From the NCBI GenBank assembly GCA_013003555.1, contig JABDIV010000052.1:1-64000 (forward strand): a stretch of DNA of 64,000 nucleotides. The letters are read 5' to 3'. The stretch comes from Flavobacteriaceae bacterium. Lineage in GTDB: Bacteria > Bacteroidota > Bacteroidia > Flavobacteriales > Flavobacteriaceae. Below, in pieces: positions 10,031 to 20,017 of this stretch. Under the pieces are notes generated by a model. It saw only the letters and a program-made list of their open reading frames with translations. It did not search any database and had not been told where the DNA came from. A program made the translations under genes and the position numbers. Position 1 is the stretch's first letter; each line of letters opens with the position of its first letter.

Positions 10031-11176
10031 TTAAGAAACTACCAGTTCTTTTAATACATCGACGGCATATTGAATTTCCTCTGATGTGTTGAATATTCCG
10101 AAAGAAAACCGAATGGATGGTTTATTCAGATCTGCAGGATCAAGAATCTCGGCCAAAACATGTGAGCCTTGATCACTGCCGCTCTGACAGGCACTTCCCT
10201 TTGAGCAGGCAATCCCTTTTAAATCCAGTTGAAATAATAGCATCTCCGCCTTATCGGCCGTCACAGGCAAACAGACATTCACCAGCGTATATGTGCTTTT
10301 ATCTGGATCTGAAGACAAGCCATTATATGAAATACCCGGTATTTCCTCAGTCAGGGCCTTAATAAATCGATACTTTAACCCTTCAATATGGGCGCGATCC
10401 CTATCGAGATTTTGATATGCCAGTTCCAGGGATTTTTCAAGACCTACGATATTATGCACACTTTCGGTTCCTGCCCTTAAGCCACGCTCCTGCTCGCCTC
10501 CGATAATCAATGGTCTCAAACCGGATTCTTTTCTGACAAAGGAAAATCCGACGCCTTTCGGACCATGAAACTTATGTGCACTGGCCGCAAAGAAATCAAT
10601 TGGTGTTTTTTGAACATCAATATTAAAATGCCCGACCGACTGAACGCAATCACTATGAAAAAGAGCATCGTTTTCATGGCATAAGTTCGCAACCTCATGG
10701 AGGTCGATCATATTACCAACTTCATTATTCACATGCATTAAACTAACCAGGGTTTTGCCGTTTTGTTTCAGAAGCCGCTCAAGATCATCCATGTCGATCA
10801 GGCCGCCATCTTTGAGTTTGACATAACTAAGCTTAACACCGTATTCTTTGCTTAATGCCTGAACTGTATGCAAAACAGCATGGTGTTCTATCCTGGCGGT
10901 TATAATATGATTGATTCCTAAATCGCGAACAGCACTCCTCAACACCAGATTGTCGGCTTCGGTACCTCCTGAGGTAAATATAATTTCCTGAGGCTGCGCA
11001 TTAAAAAAAGTCGCGATATTTTTTCTTGATAACTCAACTATAGATTTAGTTGATCTTCCATAACTATGTGATGATGAAGGATTTCCAAAATTTTCTTTCA
11101 TAACTTGAGTCATAGAATCTATCACCTCGTTACGAATTGCGGTGGTGGCAGCATTATCTAAATAAACAGTTGACAT
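10031..11176 (-). CDS. Cysteine desulfurase (NifS/IscS family)
   Basis: MSTVYLDNAATTAIRNEV start; SAHKFHGPKGVGF PLP-lysine motif; GSACQSGSDQGSHVL; start moved from ORF end 11356 to the conserved N-terminus. Confidence 0.93.
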   Translation of the reverse strand: MSTVYLDNAATTAIRNEVIDSMTQVMKENFGNPSSSHSYGRSTKSIVELSRKNIATFFNAQPQEIIFTSGGTEADNLVLRSAVRDLGINHIITARIEHHAVLHTVQALSKEYGVKLSYVKLKDGGLIDMDDLERLLKQNGKTLVSLMHVNNEVGNMIDLHEVANLCHENDALFHSDCVQSVGHFNIDVQKTPIDFFAASAHKFHGPKGVGFSFVRKESGLRPLIIGGEQERGLRAGTESVHNIVGLEKSLELAYQNLDRDRAHIEGLKYRFIKALTEEIPGISYNGLSSDPDKSTYTLVNVCLPVTADKAEMLLFQLDLKGIACSKGSACQSGSDQGSHVLAEILDPADLNKPSIRFSFGIFNTSEEIQYAVDVLKELVVS

Positions 11177-11264
11177 AAGCTTGTTGAATGGCGTAAAATT
11201 AGTTGAAATAAAATTATTATCCATAGCCTGCGTTATAAAATACAATTGCCTTATTTTTGTCGAA

Positions 11265-12164
11265 ATGAACATCATGATAAATCGGTTACCATTCTTAATT
11301 TCAATTCTTTTTCTGACAGTTATTGGCTGCAGCGATGGCGATATTATCGATATCAATCTCGATTTTGATAAGGTTTTGGAACGTTGCGGTGATGAGAACG
11401 GCGATAGTTATGTCATTTTTGATACGCGTTCCGATCCAGATGAAAGTTTAACGCTGCTCTTCCCGGTTAATGCCACAACTAATGCGATTTTTAATCCAAC
11501 TACTACTCCGCTTGAGGGTACCCTGACCATTAATGGAACGAGTACGCGATTTAACTATCGAACCTATGATGGGGATCCTTCCGGATTGATCTGTGAGGAC
11601 ATCCCGGATTCGGGTGTCAATATAATCGAGGATTATGAGGCCAGCAATGGAACTGCTGCATACACATCCGTATTTGTTGATGATGACAACGACAACATTC
11701 CCTCTGTTCTTGAGGATCTCAATAACAACGGCGATCTTGAAGATGATGACAGCGATGGTGACGGTATTCCGAATTATAAAGATGCCGATGATGATAATGA
11801 CAATGTTCCGACCAAGGATGAAAATCCGGATCCTGACATGAACGGAGATATCAGTGATGCTCAAAATACGGACGGGGTCGATGAACCCGATTACCTTGAC
11901 ACGGACGACGACAACGACGGTGTGATCACCCGCTATGAAGACGAAAATCTAAATGAGAATCTGTTTGATGATTTTGTAGTCGGATCTACCAGTCCGCGTT
12001 TTCTTGATCCAGCTCTTAGCGACACTTTCGTGAATGATGATTTCAATCCCAATTCATTCACGCGTACCGTTACGGTGACATTCATAATTCAAGATGTGGA
12101 TATTGAAATATTAAGTGCCGACGCGCTCGAAATGGGTACTTATGAACGCCTATTTGATCTTTAA
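11265..12164 (+). CDS. Lipoprotein with acidic TSP3-like/calcium-binding repeats
   Basis: Lipobox LTVIGC; DDDNDNIPSVLEDLNNNGDLEDDDSDGDGIPNYKDADDDNDNVP...DTDDDNDGV. Confidence 0.8.
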   Translation: MNIMINRLPFLISILFLTVIGCSDGDIIDINLDFDKVLERCGDENGDSYVIFDTRSDPDESLTLLFPVNATTNAIFNPTTTPLEGTLTINGTSTRFNYRTYDGDPSGLICEDIPDSGVNIIEDYEASNGTAAYTSVFVDDDNDNIPSVLEDLNNNGDLEDDDSDGDGIPNYKDADDDNDNVPTKDENPDPDMNGDISDAQNTDGVDEPDYLDTDDDNDGVITRYEDENLNENLFDDFVVGSTSPRFLDPALSDTFVNDDFNPNSFTRTVTVTFIIQDVDIEILSADALEMGTYERLFDL

Positions 12165-12712
12165 CGGCGTTTGGCATTTTGGTGAATCCGAACCTCAGTA
12201 GCTCCTAAACCATATTTCTGATAACTGGCTTCAGAAAAAGTTATGTTGTCATAGCGACCCAGCAAATAATCCAATTCAACCTTTAACACCCCTTCACCCA
12301 CCCCGTGTATGAAAACCATTCTTGGAATCCTCTTCCTTATGGCAAATTCAAGCTGTTTTCTGGCGGTATCAATCTGGTAGGTCCTGATATCATGCTTCGT
12401 CATACCTTTTGTGTTGGGAAGCAATTGATGAATATGCAGGTCGACTTCAAAAATCGGTCCTTCTTTAATTTTGGGTTTTTTCTTTGGAATTGATTTTCCT
12501 GGTTTGACATCGGATTGATCTTTGTCATAACCCGAAAGAACATTATGATCCAATAATTTCGAATCGGGAATTCTGATCAATTGTGAGGCGTCGAAAACCA
12601 TAGGAAATCCATCGGACGATTCAATGGTAATACGATTCTCTTCAATTTTGAGTACTACACCTTCGAGCACATCATCTAAAACAGCCACCTTATCCCCTAT
12701 TTTAAAACTCAT
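12161..12712 (-). CDS. Smr/MutS2-type domain protein (DUF2027-like)
   Basis: MSFKIGDKVAVLDDVLEGVV and Smr motif FIHGVGEGVLKVELDYLL. Confidence 0.85.
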   Translation of the reverse strand: MSFKIGDKVAVLDDVLEGVVLKIEENRITIESSDGFPMVFDASQLIRIPDSKLLDHNVLSGYDKDQSDVKPGKSIPKKKPKIKEGPIFEVDLHIHQLLPNTKGMTKHDIRTYQIDTARKQLEFAIRKRIPRMVFIHGVGEGVLKVELDYLLGRYDNITFSEASYQKYGLGATEVRIHQNAKRR

Positions 12713-12912
12713 TCCTCTTCCTCCTTTACGCTAAACGGATCATATTCAGGTTTATCTTTTGGAATTCCCCTATAAACGCCGAAAAGCCCTGTCATGAGAA
12801 GGGCAAAACCCAGGATAAGGAGTAACCAATTTGATTTGACATCATTCTGTGCATAAATTATGATAAAAGCACCAATGAACAAGGCTATATAGTAATAAGA
12901 CCGGGTTTTCAT
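12709..12912 (-). CDS. Small membrane protein
   Basis: 67 aa, two hydrophobic helices, 4-bp overlap with downstream gene. Confidence 0.7.
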   Translation of the reverse strand: MKTRSYYYIALFIGAFIIIYAQNDVKSNWLLLILGFALLMTGLFGVYRGIPKDKPEYDPFSVKEEEE

Positions 12913-13030
12913 TTAATGGTTAAATATAGGGAAATTAACAACTGTTAATCGAATAAAAGGGTGATCTCGTTGAACAAAGTCTTTCTAATTCATTTATTTT
13001 CCTATATTTAGCAGAATAAAATGCTGTATT

Positions 13031-14827
13031 ATGAAAAGGATTACACGTTCAGTACAGCCCCTCTTCCTACTAATTATCCTACTATTTTCTATTAATTTTG
13101 CTATGGCCCAGGTGGGTATAAACACAACCACCCCAGATGCCAGTTCCGCTTTAGATATTACTTCGATAAATTCAGGTATTCTCATACCCCGGATGACCCA
13201 GGCTCAACGTGATGCCATTGGGGCTCCGGCAACTGGATTATTGATTTATCAAAACAATAATACTCCCGGTTTTTACTATTGGGATGGCGGTGCGTGGGTA
13301 CCAATTGGTGGTGGTGGTGCAGGAAATGATTGGTCATTGACTGGAAATGCCTTAACCGGAGGCGAATTTATCGGACCGCTTGGAGCTGACAGTTTTGTTA
13401 TGCAAACGAATGGCAATGATCGCATGATCATAGAAGACGATGGTCAGGTATTGGTCAATATAGCCGCACCTAATTTCGCAACAGATCGCTTCACAACAAG
13501 TGGAGGGGCAGGAGAAGATATGGTTAATGGCTATGCGACTACGGGACGTGGAATTTATGGACAAACCAACTCGCTTTCTGGAGTACAGGGTGAAGCCCTT
13601 ACAACAGGTGATGCAGTTCTAGGATTTGCTGATTCTGGTGATGGAACTGCTGGATATTCTAATTCAGGTTCTGGAGCATATGGTAATTCAATTACCGCTA
13701 GCGCTGTTCTTGGACAATCTTTATGGATTGGAGCTTTTGGTGAAGGCCCGCAGGCTGGTGTCGTTGGTGATGATGCCGGTGCAAACTCAACTGGTGTTCA
13801 AGGTCAGACAGCGGGTGGTGTGGGTACAGTCGGTCTTGCAACCACAGGTGATGGCGTATGGGGTTTGAGTACCTCAGGTTCTGGAATTTACGGTGAAGCA
13901 ACAGATGACGTTGGTTACGGTGGTGATATCAGAAATACCTCAGCCAACGGTCACGGATTTATAGCATCTGGTAATGGCGAGTTACCCACCGTTATAGGTG
14001 GTACGGGTGCAGGGATTACAGGAACAGGCGATGATCTGGGAACCATGGGATTTGCCAATAATGCCGGAGGAACCGGTATTGTCGGGATGGGTAATAATCT
14101 TGGTACGTTTTCAACTTTGGTAACCGGTAGCGGAGTTGCCGGAACTGGATTAAATACCGGCGTTTACGGCACGGCAACTGAAACGGGTAACGGGAATTTA
14201 AACTTCGGCGGATATTTTGAAAATGATGGAACCTACTCCTATGTAGGCGGATGGGACAGAACTGGTGCACCACCAACACATACCGCTTATAAAATACTTG
14301 GTAACGGAGTGGTTACTACAATTGTCAGCGGAGTTAATGAAGAGTTGTTAACCATGGCAGCGCCTGAATCACCAGAGGTTTTATTTCAGGATTATGGCGT
14401 CGGGAAATTGATTAACGGTTATGCCAAAATAAAACTTGATCCCAATTTAAGTAAGAATATACGTGTGGATGCAGAGCATCCAATCAAAGTTTTTGTACAA
14501 TTGGAAGGCGATTGTAAGGGTGTTTATGTCACTGATAAATCGGCCGCCGGATTTATTGTAAAAGAACTTCAAAACGGAACTTCTAATGTGCCATTTTCCT
14601 GGTCTATTACAGCGACAAGAGCCGATTCAGAAATTATCAATAAAAATGGAGAAGTCAGGATCTCTCATTTCGGTTGGCGCTTTAAACCGGCTCCTTCATC
14701 CTTACAGTCCAATCAAAGATCAGGTTTGAAATCTGCTACCAATATGAAAACCAGACCATCGAGGCTCGATGCTTCCAAAGATGGAGAGGTAACAAGGTCT
14801 GCTGATAAGAAAAGAAAGAATCAATAA
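13031..14827 (+). CDS. Secreted tail-fibre-like repeat protein
   Basis: Signal peptide; VGINTTTPDASSALDITS...GILIPRMTQAQRDAI...GLLIYQNNNTPGFYYWDGGAW; repeated GVxGxAxTGxGVWGxSTSGSGIYGE units. Confidence 0.85.
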   Translation: MKRITRSVQPLFLLIILLFSINFAMAQVGINTTTPDASSALDITSINSGILIPRMTQAQRDAIGAPATGLLIYQNNNTPGFYYWDGGAWVPIGGGGAGNDWSLTGNALTGGEFIGPLGADSFVMQTNGNDRMIIEDDGQVLVNIAAPNFATDRFTTSGGAGEDMVNGYATTGRGIYGQTNSLSGVQGEALTTGDAVLGFADSGDGTAGYSNSGSGAYGNSITASAVLGQSLWIGAFGEGPQAGVVGDDAGANSTGVQGQTAGGVGTVGLATTGDGVWGLSTSGSGIYGEATDDVGYGGDIRNTSANGHGFIASGNGELPTVIGGTGAGITGTGDDLGTMGFANNAGGTGIVGMGNNLGTFSTLVTGSGVAGTGLNTGVYGTATETGNGNLNFGGYFENDGTYSYVGGWDRTGAPPTHTAYKILGNGVVTTIVSGVNEELLTMAAPESPEVLFQDYGVGKLINGYAKIKLDPNLSKNIRVDAEHPIKVFVQLEGDCKGVYVTDKSAAGFIVKELQNGTSNVPFSWSITATRADSEIINKNGEVRISHFGWRFKPAPSSLQSNQRSGLKSATNMKTRPSRLDASKDGEVTRSADKKRKNQ

Positions 14828-14844
14828 CTTCTAATGAAGACCTC

Positions 14845-16704
14845 ATGATGAAGAAAATCGCATTTCTTTTATTTTTCACTGGGTTTTTGTCAAATGCCCA
14901 AGACCTTTATGTTGGTCCATCCAGTTTCGTTTATGCCCTTGATGATTTTGTCTTTGTTAACAACGACATTCAACTCGAAGCCGCAGATTCGCATTTTTAT
15001 CTGCGAGGCGATGCCCAATTGCTTCAGAATAATGATATTAAAAATTCTGACCTTGGCTCATTATCCGTTTACCAGGAATCAACCACCGGTGTTTATGAAT
15101 ACAACTACTGGTGTTCGCCTGTTGGCGTGGGTACCGATGGCACCCAAGGGAATGTTGGGTTTGTTGCTGATGATAATATTTTAGATCCTGATGACGAAGC
15201 AGATTTGACGAATGTTTTGTCTAATAACTATCCTTTCACTGCAGGAGTTGACGCAACTGTGGTTGAACTATCGAGTTACTGGATTTTTAAATTGATTGAA
15301 GCAGAAGGTTATAATGGATGGGTGCATATCGGTGAAACCAATGCCGTTCTGCCCGGGCAAGGCTATACGATGAAAGGCTATCCCAGTCCGCCACCTCCGG
15401 CACCACCAATACAAAACACTCTGGATTTCCGTGGAAGACCCAATAATGGGACTTTCACTGTCGGTTTGAATTATGATGGTACAGATGATGAACCCCTTTC
15501 AGAACCAATAAATGCAGTATCAACATTGATGGGCAATCCATATCCTTCAGCCTTTGATATGAAATTATTCATGAACACCAATATTGCCATTACCGATGGT
15601 AACGCGTATTTCTGGGATCAGGAGGCCGTTGGCACTCATGTTTTAACGGCATATCAAGGGGGTTATGCTACTTATACGCCTGGTGCGCCTGGCGTACCTG
15701 CAGATAATGGGACATATTCGCCAGCTGTTTTTACCTTTTATGATGGATTTGGTGGCCCGGGTGGAGGAGCCGGTGGAACACCAACCGATTTCTCAGCTAA
15801 TAACGAACGACGATATGCCGCAATCGGACAAGGGTTTGTGCTCAACAGCTCCGGTGCAGGAGGAAATGTCGTATTTAATAATTCGATGCGCTTATATCTT
15901 CCAGAAGATTCTTCAGAATCTGGTAATGGATCGGTCTTCAGAACGACCGATACACCTGATCATGTATTAGCCATGTCGCATAACGGTATTGATTATAACG
16001 AACTTATCAATAATCCATTGCACATTCCTGATGTGCGTATTCATGCGCATATCAACGGAACTTATTATAGGGAAAATGTCATTGCAAGCCGGCCAAACAC
16101 TGATTTATCATATAATAAGTATACCGATGGCTTTATGTACAGTTCACTAGAAGATGATGTCTTTTTAATGGCAGATGAATTGCCTGTTGTGATAAAATCA
16201 ATCGAAGTTGATGAATTCACCAGGATACCGCTGATGATTAAATCCAGCACCAATGCATCAACCTTTGAAATAACCGTAAATTCCATCAATCATTTTGATT
16301 CAGATATCGATGTTTATCTTTATGATGATCTGTATCAAACTTATACAGACATTAAGGAGGGCACATTCAATGTGACACTTTCTGAGGGCGATTACAGCGA
16401 TCGTTTCGAGATCACTTTCTCTAACCAGGAAACTTTGAGCGACTATGAAAATTTAATAGATGCCTTAACGATTTTTCAGGATAACGTCAAACATCAATTT
16501 ACTATTCTAAACCCGGCTAATCTCAATATTATTAGTCTGCAACTTTATGACATGGCAGGTAAATTAATTTTGAACCATACGAAAGTCAATAATCCAAGCA
16601 ACTATTATGTATCGACATCCAATATAAGTGATGGCGTATACCTTGCTACATTACAGATAGATGAAATAGGACCGGTTAGTAAAAAGGTAATCGTAAAAAA
16701 TTAA
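14845..16704 (+). CDS. T9SS type A sorting domain-containing secreted protein
   Basis: Signal peptide; C-terminal NIISLQLYDMAGKLILNH...ISDGVYLATLQIDEIGPVSKKVIVKN. Confidence 0.88.
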   Translation: MMKKIAFLLFFTGFLSNAQDLYVGPSSFVYALDDFVFVNNDIQLEAADSHFYLRGDAQLLQNNDIKNSDLGSLSVYQESTTGVYEYNYWCSPVGVGTDGTQGNVGFVADDNILDPDDEADLTNVLSNNYPFTAGVDATVVELSSYWIFKLIEAEGYNGWVHIGETNAVLPGQGYTMKGYPSPPPPAPPIQNTLDFRGRPNNGTFTVGLNYDGTDDEPLSEPINAVSTLMGNPYPSAFDMKLFMNTNIAITDGNAYFWDQEAVGTHVLTAYQGGYATYTPGAPGVPADNGTYSPAVFTFYDGFGGPGGGAGGTPTDFSANNERRYAAIGQGFVLNSSGAGGNVVFNNSMRLYLPEDSSESGNGSVFRTTDTPDHVLAMSHNGIDYNELINNPLHIPDVRIHAHINGTYYRENVIASRPNTDLSYNKYTDGFMYSSLEDDVFLMADELPVVIKSIEVDEFTRIPLMIKSSTNASTFEITVNSINHFDSDIDVYLYDDLYQTYTDIKEGTFNVTLSEGDYSDRFEITFSNQETLSDYENLIDALTIFQDNVKHQFTILNPANLNIISLQLYDMAGKLILNHTKVNNPSNYYVSTSNISDGVYLATLQIDEIGPVSKKVIVKN

Positions 16705-16727
16705 TTTAATCTGTTCATGTTTTAATA

Positions 16728-16754
16728 ACGAGTTGTTTTACAACTCGTTTTTTA
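16728..16754 (+). terminator. Rho-independent terminator after the T9SS gene
   Basis: ACGAGTTGT-ttt-ACAACTCGT followed by T-tract. Confidence 0.8.
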
Positions 16755-16786
16755 TTTCATAAAGGCTGAATTCATTAATTTGCACC

Positions 16787-17068
16787 ATGCAATCACTGGA
16801 AAACTTCATGATTCCATGCCTCTGGAAAAAATACTTGCATATCGAATGTATGGGGTGTGGTTCCCAACGGTCGTTGATCCTGCTTTTTCAGGGTGAGTTT
16901 GAGGCAGCCTTTTACATGTATCCTGCCATATATACTCTCTTAATATTGTTTGGATTCCTGTTGTTGCATTTAAAATTTCAATTTAAATATGGGGCGAAAA
17001 TTTTATTAGCTTTGTTCCTTATCAATATTTCAATCATCGTTATTAACTATATTTTTAAATTCATTTAA
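16787..17068 (+). CDS. DUF2752 domain-containing membrane protein
   Basis: CMGCGSQRSLILLFQGEFEAAFYMYP signature, TM helices. Confidence 0.85.
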   Translation: MQSLENFMIPCLWKKYLHIECMGCGSQRSLILLFQGEFEAAFYMYPAIYTLLILFGFLLLHLKFQFKYGAKILLALFLINISIIVINYIFKFI

Positions 17069-17073
17069 CCGAA

Positions 17074-17409
17074 ATGGAAAAACAAACGCTACCTAATTCA
17101 ACCCTTGTATTGGTCATGGGTATAATATCAATAGTCGGATGCTGCTGTTATGGATTGCCCGGACTTATTTGCGGAATTGTAGCTGTTGTGGTCGGACAGA
17201 AAGCTACCAATCTATACAAGGAATCACCTGAGATCTATTCGGGATACGAGAACGTAAAAGCTGGAAAGATCATGGGAATTATCGGGATTGTATTGAGTGT
17301 TCTTTTTACGATTTACATCATATGGGTTATTTCATTAATCGGCTGGGAAGCCCTGCAGAATCCAGAATTATTGCAGGAAAAAATACAAGATTTACAACGA
17401 ACAGCTTAG
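17074..17409 (+). CDS. CCC-motif membrane protein
   Basis: TLVLVMGIISIVGCCCYGLPGLICGIVAVV. Confidence 0.85.
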   Translation: MEKQTLPNSTLVLVMGIISIVGCCCYGLPGLICGIVAVVVGQKATNLYKESPEIYSGYENVKAGKIMGIIGIVLSVLFTIYIIWVISLIGWEALQNPELLQEKIQDLQRTA

Positions 17410-17430
17410 AGTAAAACCCAATCAAAATTA

Positions 17431-17455
17431 AAGCGGCCAATGGCCGTTTTTTTTT
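17431..17455 (+). terminator. Terminator/attenuator between the CCC-motif and CD225 genes
   Basis: CGGCC-aat-GGCCG followed by T9. Confidence 0.6.
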
Positions 17456-17499
17456 ATTTGCAGGCTTTTCTTAATTTTAAACTCATAAATATCAAACTC

Positions 17500-17805
17500 A
17501 TGGAAAATCAACCAACCAACCAAATTCAATCAAATGATCCCAATCGTCCCATGCGACCAAACAATTACCTGGCCCTTGCCATAATCAGCACCATTCTTTG
17601 CTGTTTGCCTGCAGGAATAGTCAGTATCGTTTATTCAACTAAAGTGAACACCGAATTCGATCGCGGTAATTATGATGCTGCTGTAAGTGCCTCAAAGAAT
17701 GCGAAAACCTGGGGCATCGTCGCTGTTGCCATCGCCTTATTCGGATGGGTTATTTATTTGGTCATTTTCGGATTTGCCTTTTTAGGCGCATTGAGCGGTG
17801 CTTAA
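17500..17805 (+). CDS. CD225/dispanin family protein
   Basis: RPNNYLALAIISTILCCLPAGIVSIVYSTKVNTEFDRGNYDAAVSASKNAKTWGIV, CD225/IFITM-type double-helix motif. Confidence 0.88.
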   Translation: MENQPTNQIQSNDPNRPMRPNNYLALAIISTILCCLPAGIVSIVYSTKVNTEFDRGNYDAAVSASKNAKTWGIVAVAIALFGWVIYLVIFGFAFLGALSGA

Positions 17806-18208
17806 TCTTTTAAGAAATAAATTGTTAATTGCGCTGGCCAGTATAAGCGTATTGGCCGCACTTTTACTTTACCTTACCATTGACCCATCTAAATCGGCAT
17901 TATTTCCGAAATGCCCGTTTTTGATGTTTACCGGTTTTTATTGCCCCGGATGTGGCAGCCAACGCGCCATTCATCATCTGCTCAACGGAGAAATCATCTC
18001 CGGACTTCAGTACAATTTGCTGATCGTTCTGCTAATTGCTGTTTTGAGCTACATATTTATTCGACAAGGAATGCAGTTGGTTTTTAAATTCCAGTCAAAA
18101 AATATTCTGCATTATCCAGTTATCACACAATCGGTTCTAATAGTAGTCATACTCTTCTGGATTCTCAGAAATATTACCGTTTATCCATTTTCTCTGCTGG
18201 CTCCATAA
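17798..18208 (+). CDS. DUF2752 domain-containing membrane protein (GTG start)
   Basis: FTGFYCPGCGSQRAIHHLLNGEIISGLQYN. Confidence 0.85.
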   Translation: MLNLLRNKLLIALASISVLAALLLYLTIDPSKSALFPKCPFLMFTGFYCPGCGSQRAIHHLLNGEIISGLQYNLLIVLLIAVLSYIFIRQGMQLVFKFQSKNILHYPVITQSVLIVVILFWILRNITVYPFSLLAP

Positions 18209-18233
18209 AAAAAGCGACCAGGTTGGTCGCTTC
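18206..18233 (-). terminator. Terminator of rocD
   Basis: GCGACCA-ggt-TGGTCGC with a T7 tail on the minus strand. Confidence 0.75.
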
Positions 18234-18238
18234 ATTGT

Positions 18239-19519
18239 TTATTCTTCAAACTCCCGAAGGGTTTTTGTTATTATGCCCAGACAATCTTTTAATTGTTCTT
18301 CAGTCATGACCAAAGGTGGGGCAAAACGAATAATGTTACCATGAGTCGGCTTAGCGAGCAGTCCGTTATCCCGCAATCTCAAACAAATATCCCACGCCAT
18401 TTCGCTGTCCTCATCATCATTGATTACAATGGCATTGAGCAATCCTTTGCCGCGAACCAACTTAACGATAGAACTGGTTTTTAAATAGTCGTTCATCGCC
18501 TTCCTGAAGATCTCGCCAAGACGTTCGGCATTTTCAGCTAATCGTTCATCGCGCACAACTTCAAGCGCTGCCGTTGCAACAGCCGCAGCGACGGGATTAC
18601 CACCAAATGTACTTCCGTGATTACCGGGTCGTATCACATTCATGATCTCATTGTTCGCCAGGACCGCCGATACAGGATATAAGCCCCCGCTTAACGCCTT
18701 TCCTAAAACAAGGATGTCAGGTTTAACATCCGGAGTGCCCGAACAGTCTTTGTTAGGGCAACTGCAATTCCCGCAAGTCGCCAAAAGTCGTCCTGTCCTT
18801 GCAATACCCGTCTGGACCTCATCGGCAATAAACAAGACATTATATTTTTCGCACAAGGCTTTGGCCTTTACCAGGTAATCATCACTCGGCACATAAACAC
18901 CGGCCTCACCCTGAATTGGCTCTACAAGAAAACCCGCTACGTTCGGTGAGCTTTTAAGAGCGGCTTCGAGAGCCTCTAAATCATCGTAATCAATTTTGAT
19001 AAAGCCCTGCGTATATGGTCCGAAATTCTTTCTGGCCACCGGATCGCTCGAAAATGAAATTATCGTCGTTGTTCGTCCGTGAAAATTGTTTTTGCAGACA
19101 ATGATCTCTGCTTTATTCTGATCGATTCCCTTAACCTCATAAGCCCATTTTCTACAGAGCTTTATAGCTGTTTCTACAGCTTCAGCGCCCGTATTTATCG
19201 GTAACAGTTTATCGAAACCGAAATATGAGGTGGTAAACTTTTCATAGCGTCCAAGCATATCGTTGTAAAATGCGCGTGATGTCAGGCTCAACTGCTGAGC
19301 CTGTTCAATCAGTGCATTAACGATTTTAGGATGTCCATGTCCTTGATTAAGGGAGGAATAAGCCGATAGGAAATCATAATACTTCTTTCCTTCAACATCC
19401 CAAACAAACACACCTTTGCCCCTGCTCAATACAACGGGAAGAGGATGATAATTCTGGGCACCATATTTGTTTTCAAGTGCCATTGCCTCCTGGGAGGAAA
19501 TTTGATCTAAAACAGCCAT
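18239..19519 (-). CDS. rocD: Ornithine--oxo-acid transaminase
   Basis: [64 protein letters not shown]. Confidence 0.93.
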   Translation of the reverse strand: MAVLDQISSQEAMALENKYGAQNYHPLPVVLSRGKGVFVWDVEGKKYYDFLSAYSSLNQGHGHPKIVNALIEQAQQLSLTSRAFYNDMLGRYEKFTTSYFGFDKLLPINTGAEAVETAIKLCRKWAYEVKGIDQNKAEIIVCKNNFHGRTTTIISFSSDPVARKNFGPYTQGFIKIDYDDLEALEAALKSSPNVAGFLVEPIQGEAGVYVPSDDYLVKAKALCEKYNVLFIADEVQTGIARTGRLLATCGNCSCPNKDCSGTPDVKPDILVLGKALSGGLYPVSAVLANNEIMNVIRPGNHGSTFGGNPVAAAVATAALEVVRDERLAENAERLGEIFRKAMNDYLKTSSIVKLVRGKGLLNAIVINDDEDSEMAWDICLRLRDNGLLAKPTHGNIIRFAPPLVMTEEQLKDCLGIITKTLREFEE

Positions 19520-19623
19520 TTTAAATAAGAATTTAATTTGCTAAAACAACCATTCCTTCTTCAGGAGAGAAATCATCCTATTTTGTTCTGCAAATTACTA
19601 AATAATAGTTGCTTCCTAAAAGT

Positions 19624-20010
19624 TTATTTATCCATTTTATATGCCAGAGATGATAACTGTAATTCCAATCGCTTGATTTCTCGCAAAAGCACATTTTTGT
19701 TGATTTGCATCCAATCAAACAGTTTCAAGAGCGTTACCGCATTCAGACAAAGTATGCCCCCAGCAGTCCATTTAATCAACATAACCGTGTCTTCGGCCTT
19801 CAAGAACTGAATTACACAATAAATGAATAAAATAAAAACTAAAAACATGACCACATTCATCAATACCATGATCCATTTTAATTTACCGGTAAACAATCCG
19901 CCAACCATTTCAAAAAGGTTCTGTTCATCCAGTTCATCATAGAACTTTGCTTCTTCCTCGGAAAGGGCTTCCCTGATTAACTCGTCGATATTCTCTTTAT
20001 TTGTTTTCAT
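19624..20010 (-). CDS. Small two-TM membrane protein co-transcribed with an ECF sigma factor
   Basis: 128 aa, acidic N-terminus then two TM helices, 7 bp after the sigma gene. Confidence 0.65.
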   Translation of the reverse strand: MKTNKENIDELIREALSEEEAKFYDELDEQNLFEMVGGLFTGKLKWIMVLMNVVMFLVFILFIYCVIQFLKAEDTVMLIKWTAGGILCLNAVTLLKLFDWMQINKNVLLREIKRLELQLSSLAYKMDK

Positions 20011-20017
20011 AATATAT

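Noticed and set aside
11448-11864. 138-aa minus ORF rich in Ile/Val opposite the TSP3-like lipoprotein
   Set aside because: Ile/Val richness is the reverse complement of Asp/Asn codons (GAT/GAC/AAT) in the repeats, not a real membrane protein.
13626-14279. Repeated G-rich stretch considered as a DNA repeat/CRISPR-like array
   Set aside because: Periodicity is at the protein level (glycine repeats in frame) with degenerate DNA; no constant direct repeat or spacers.
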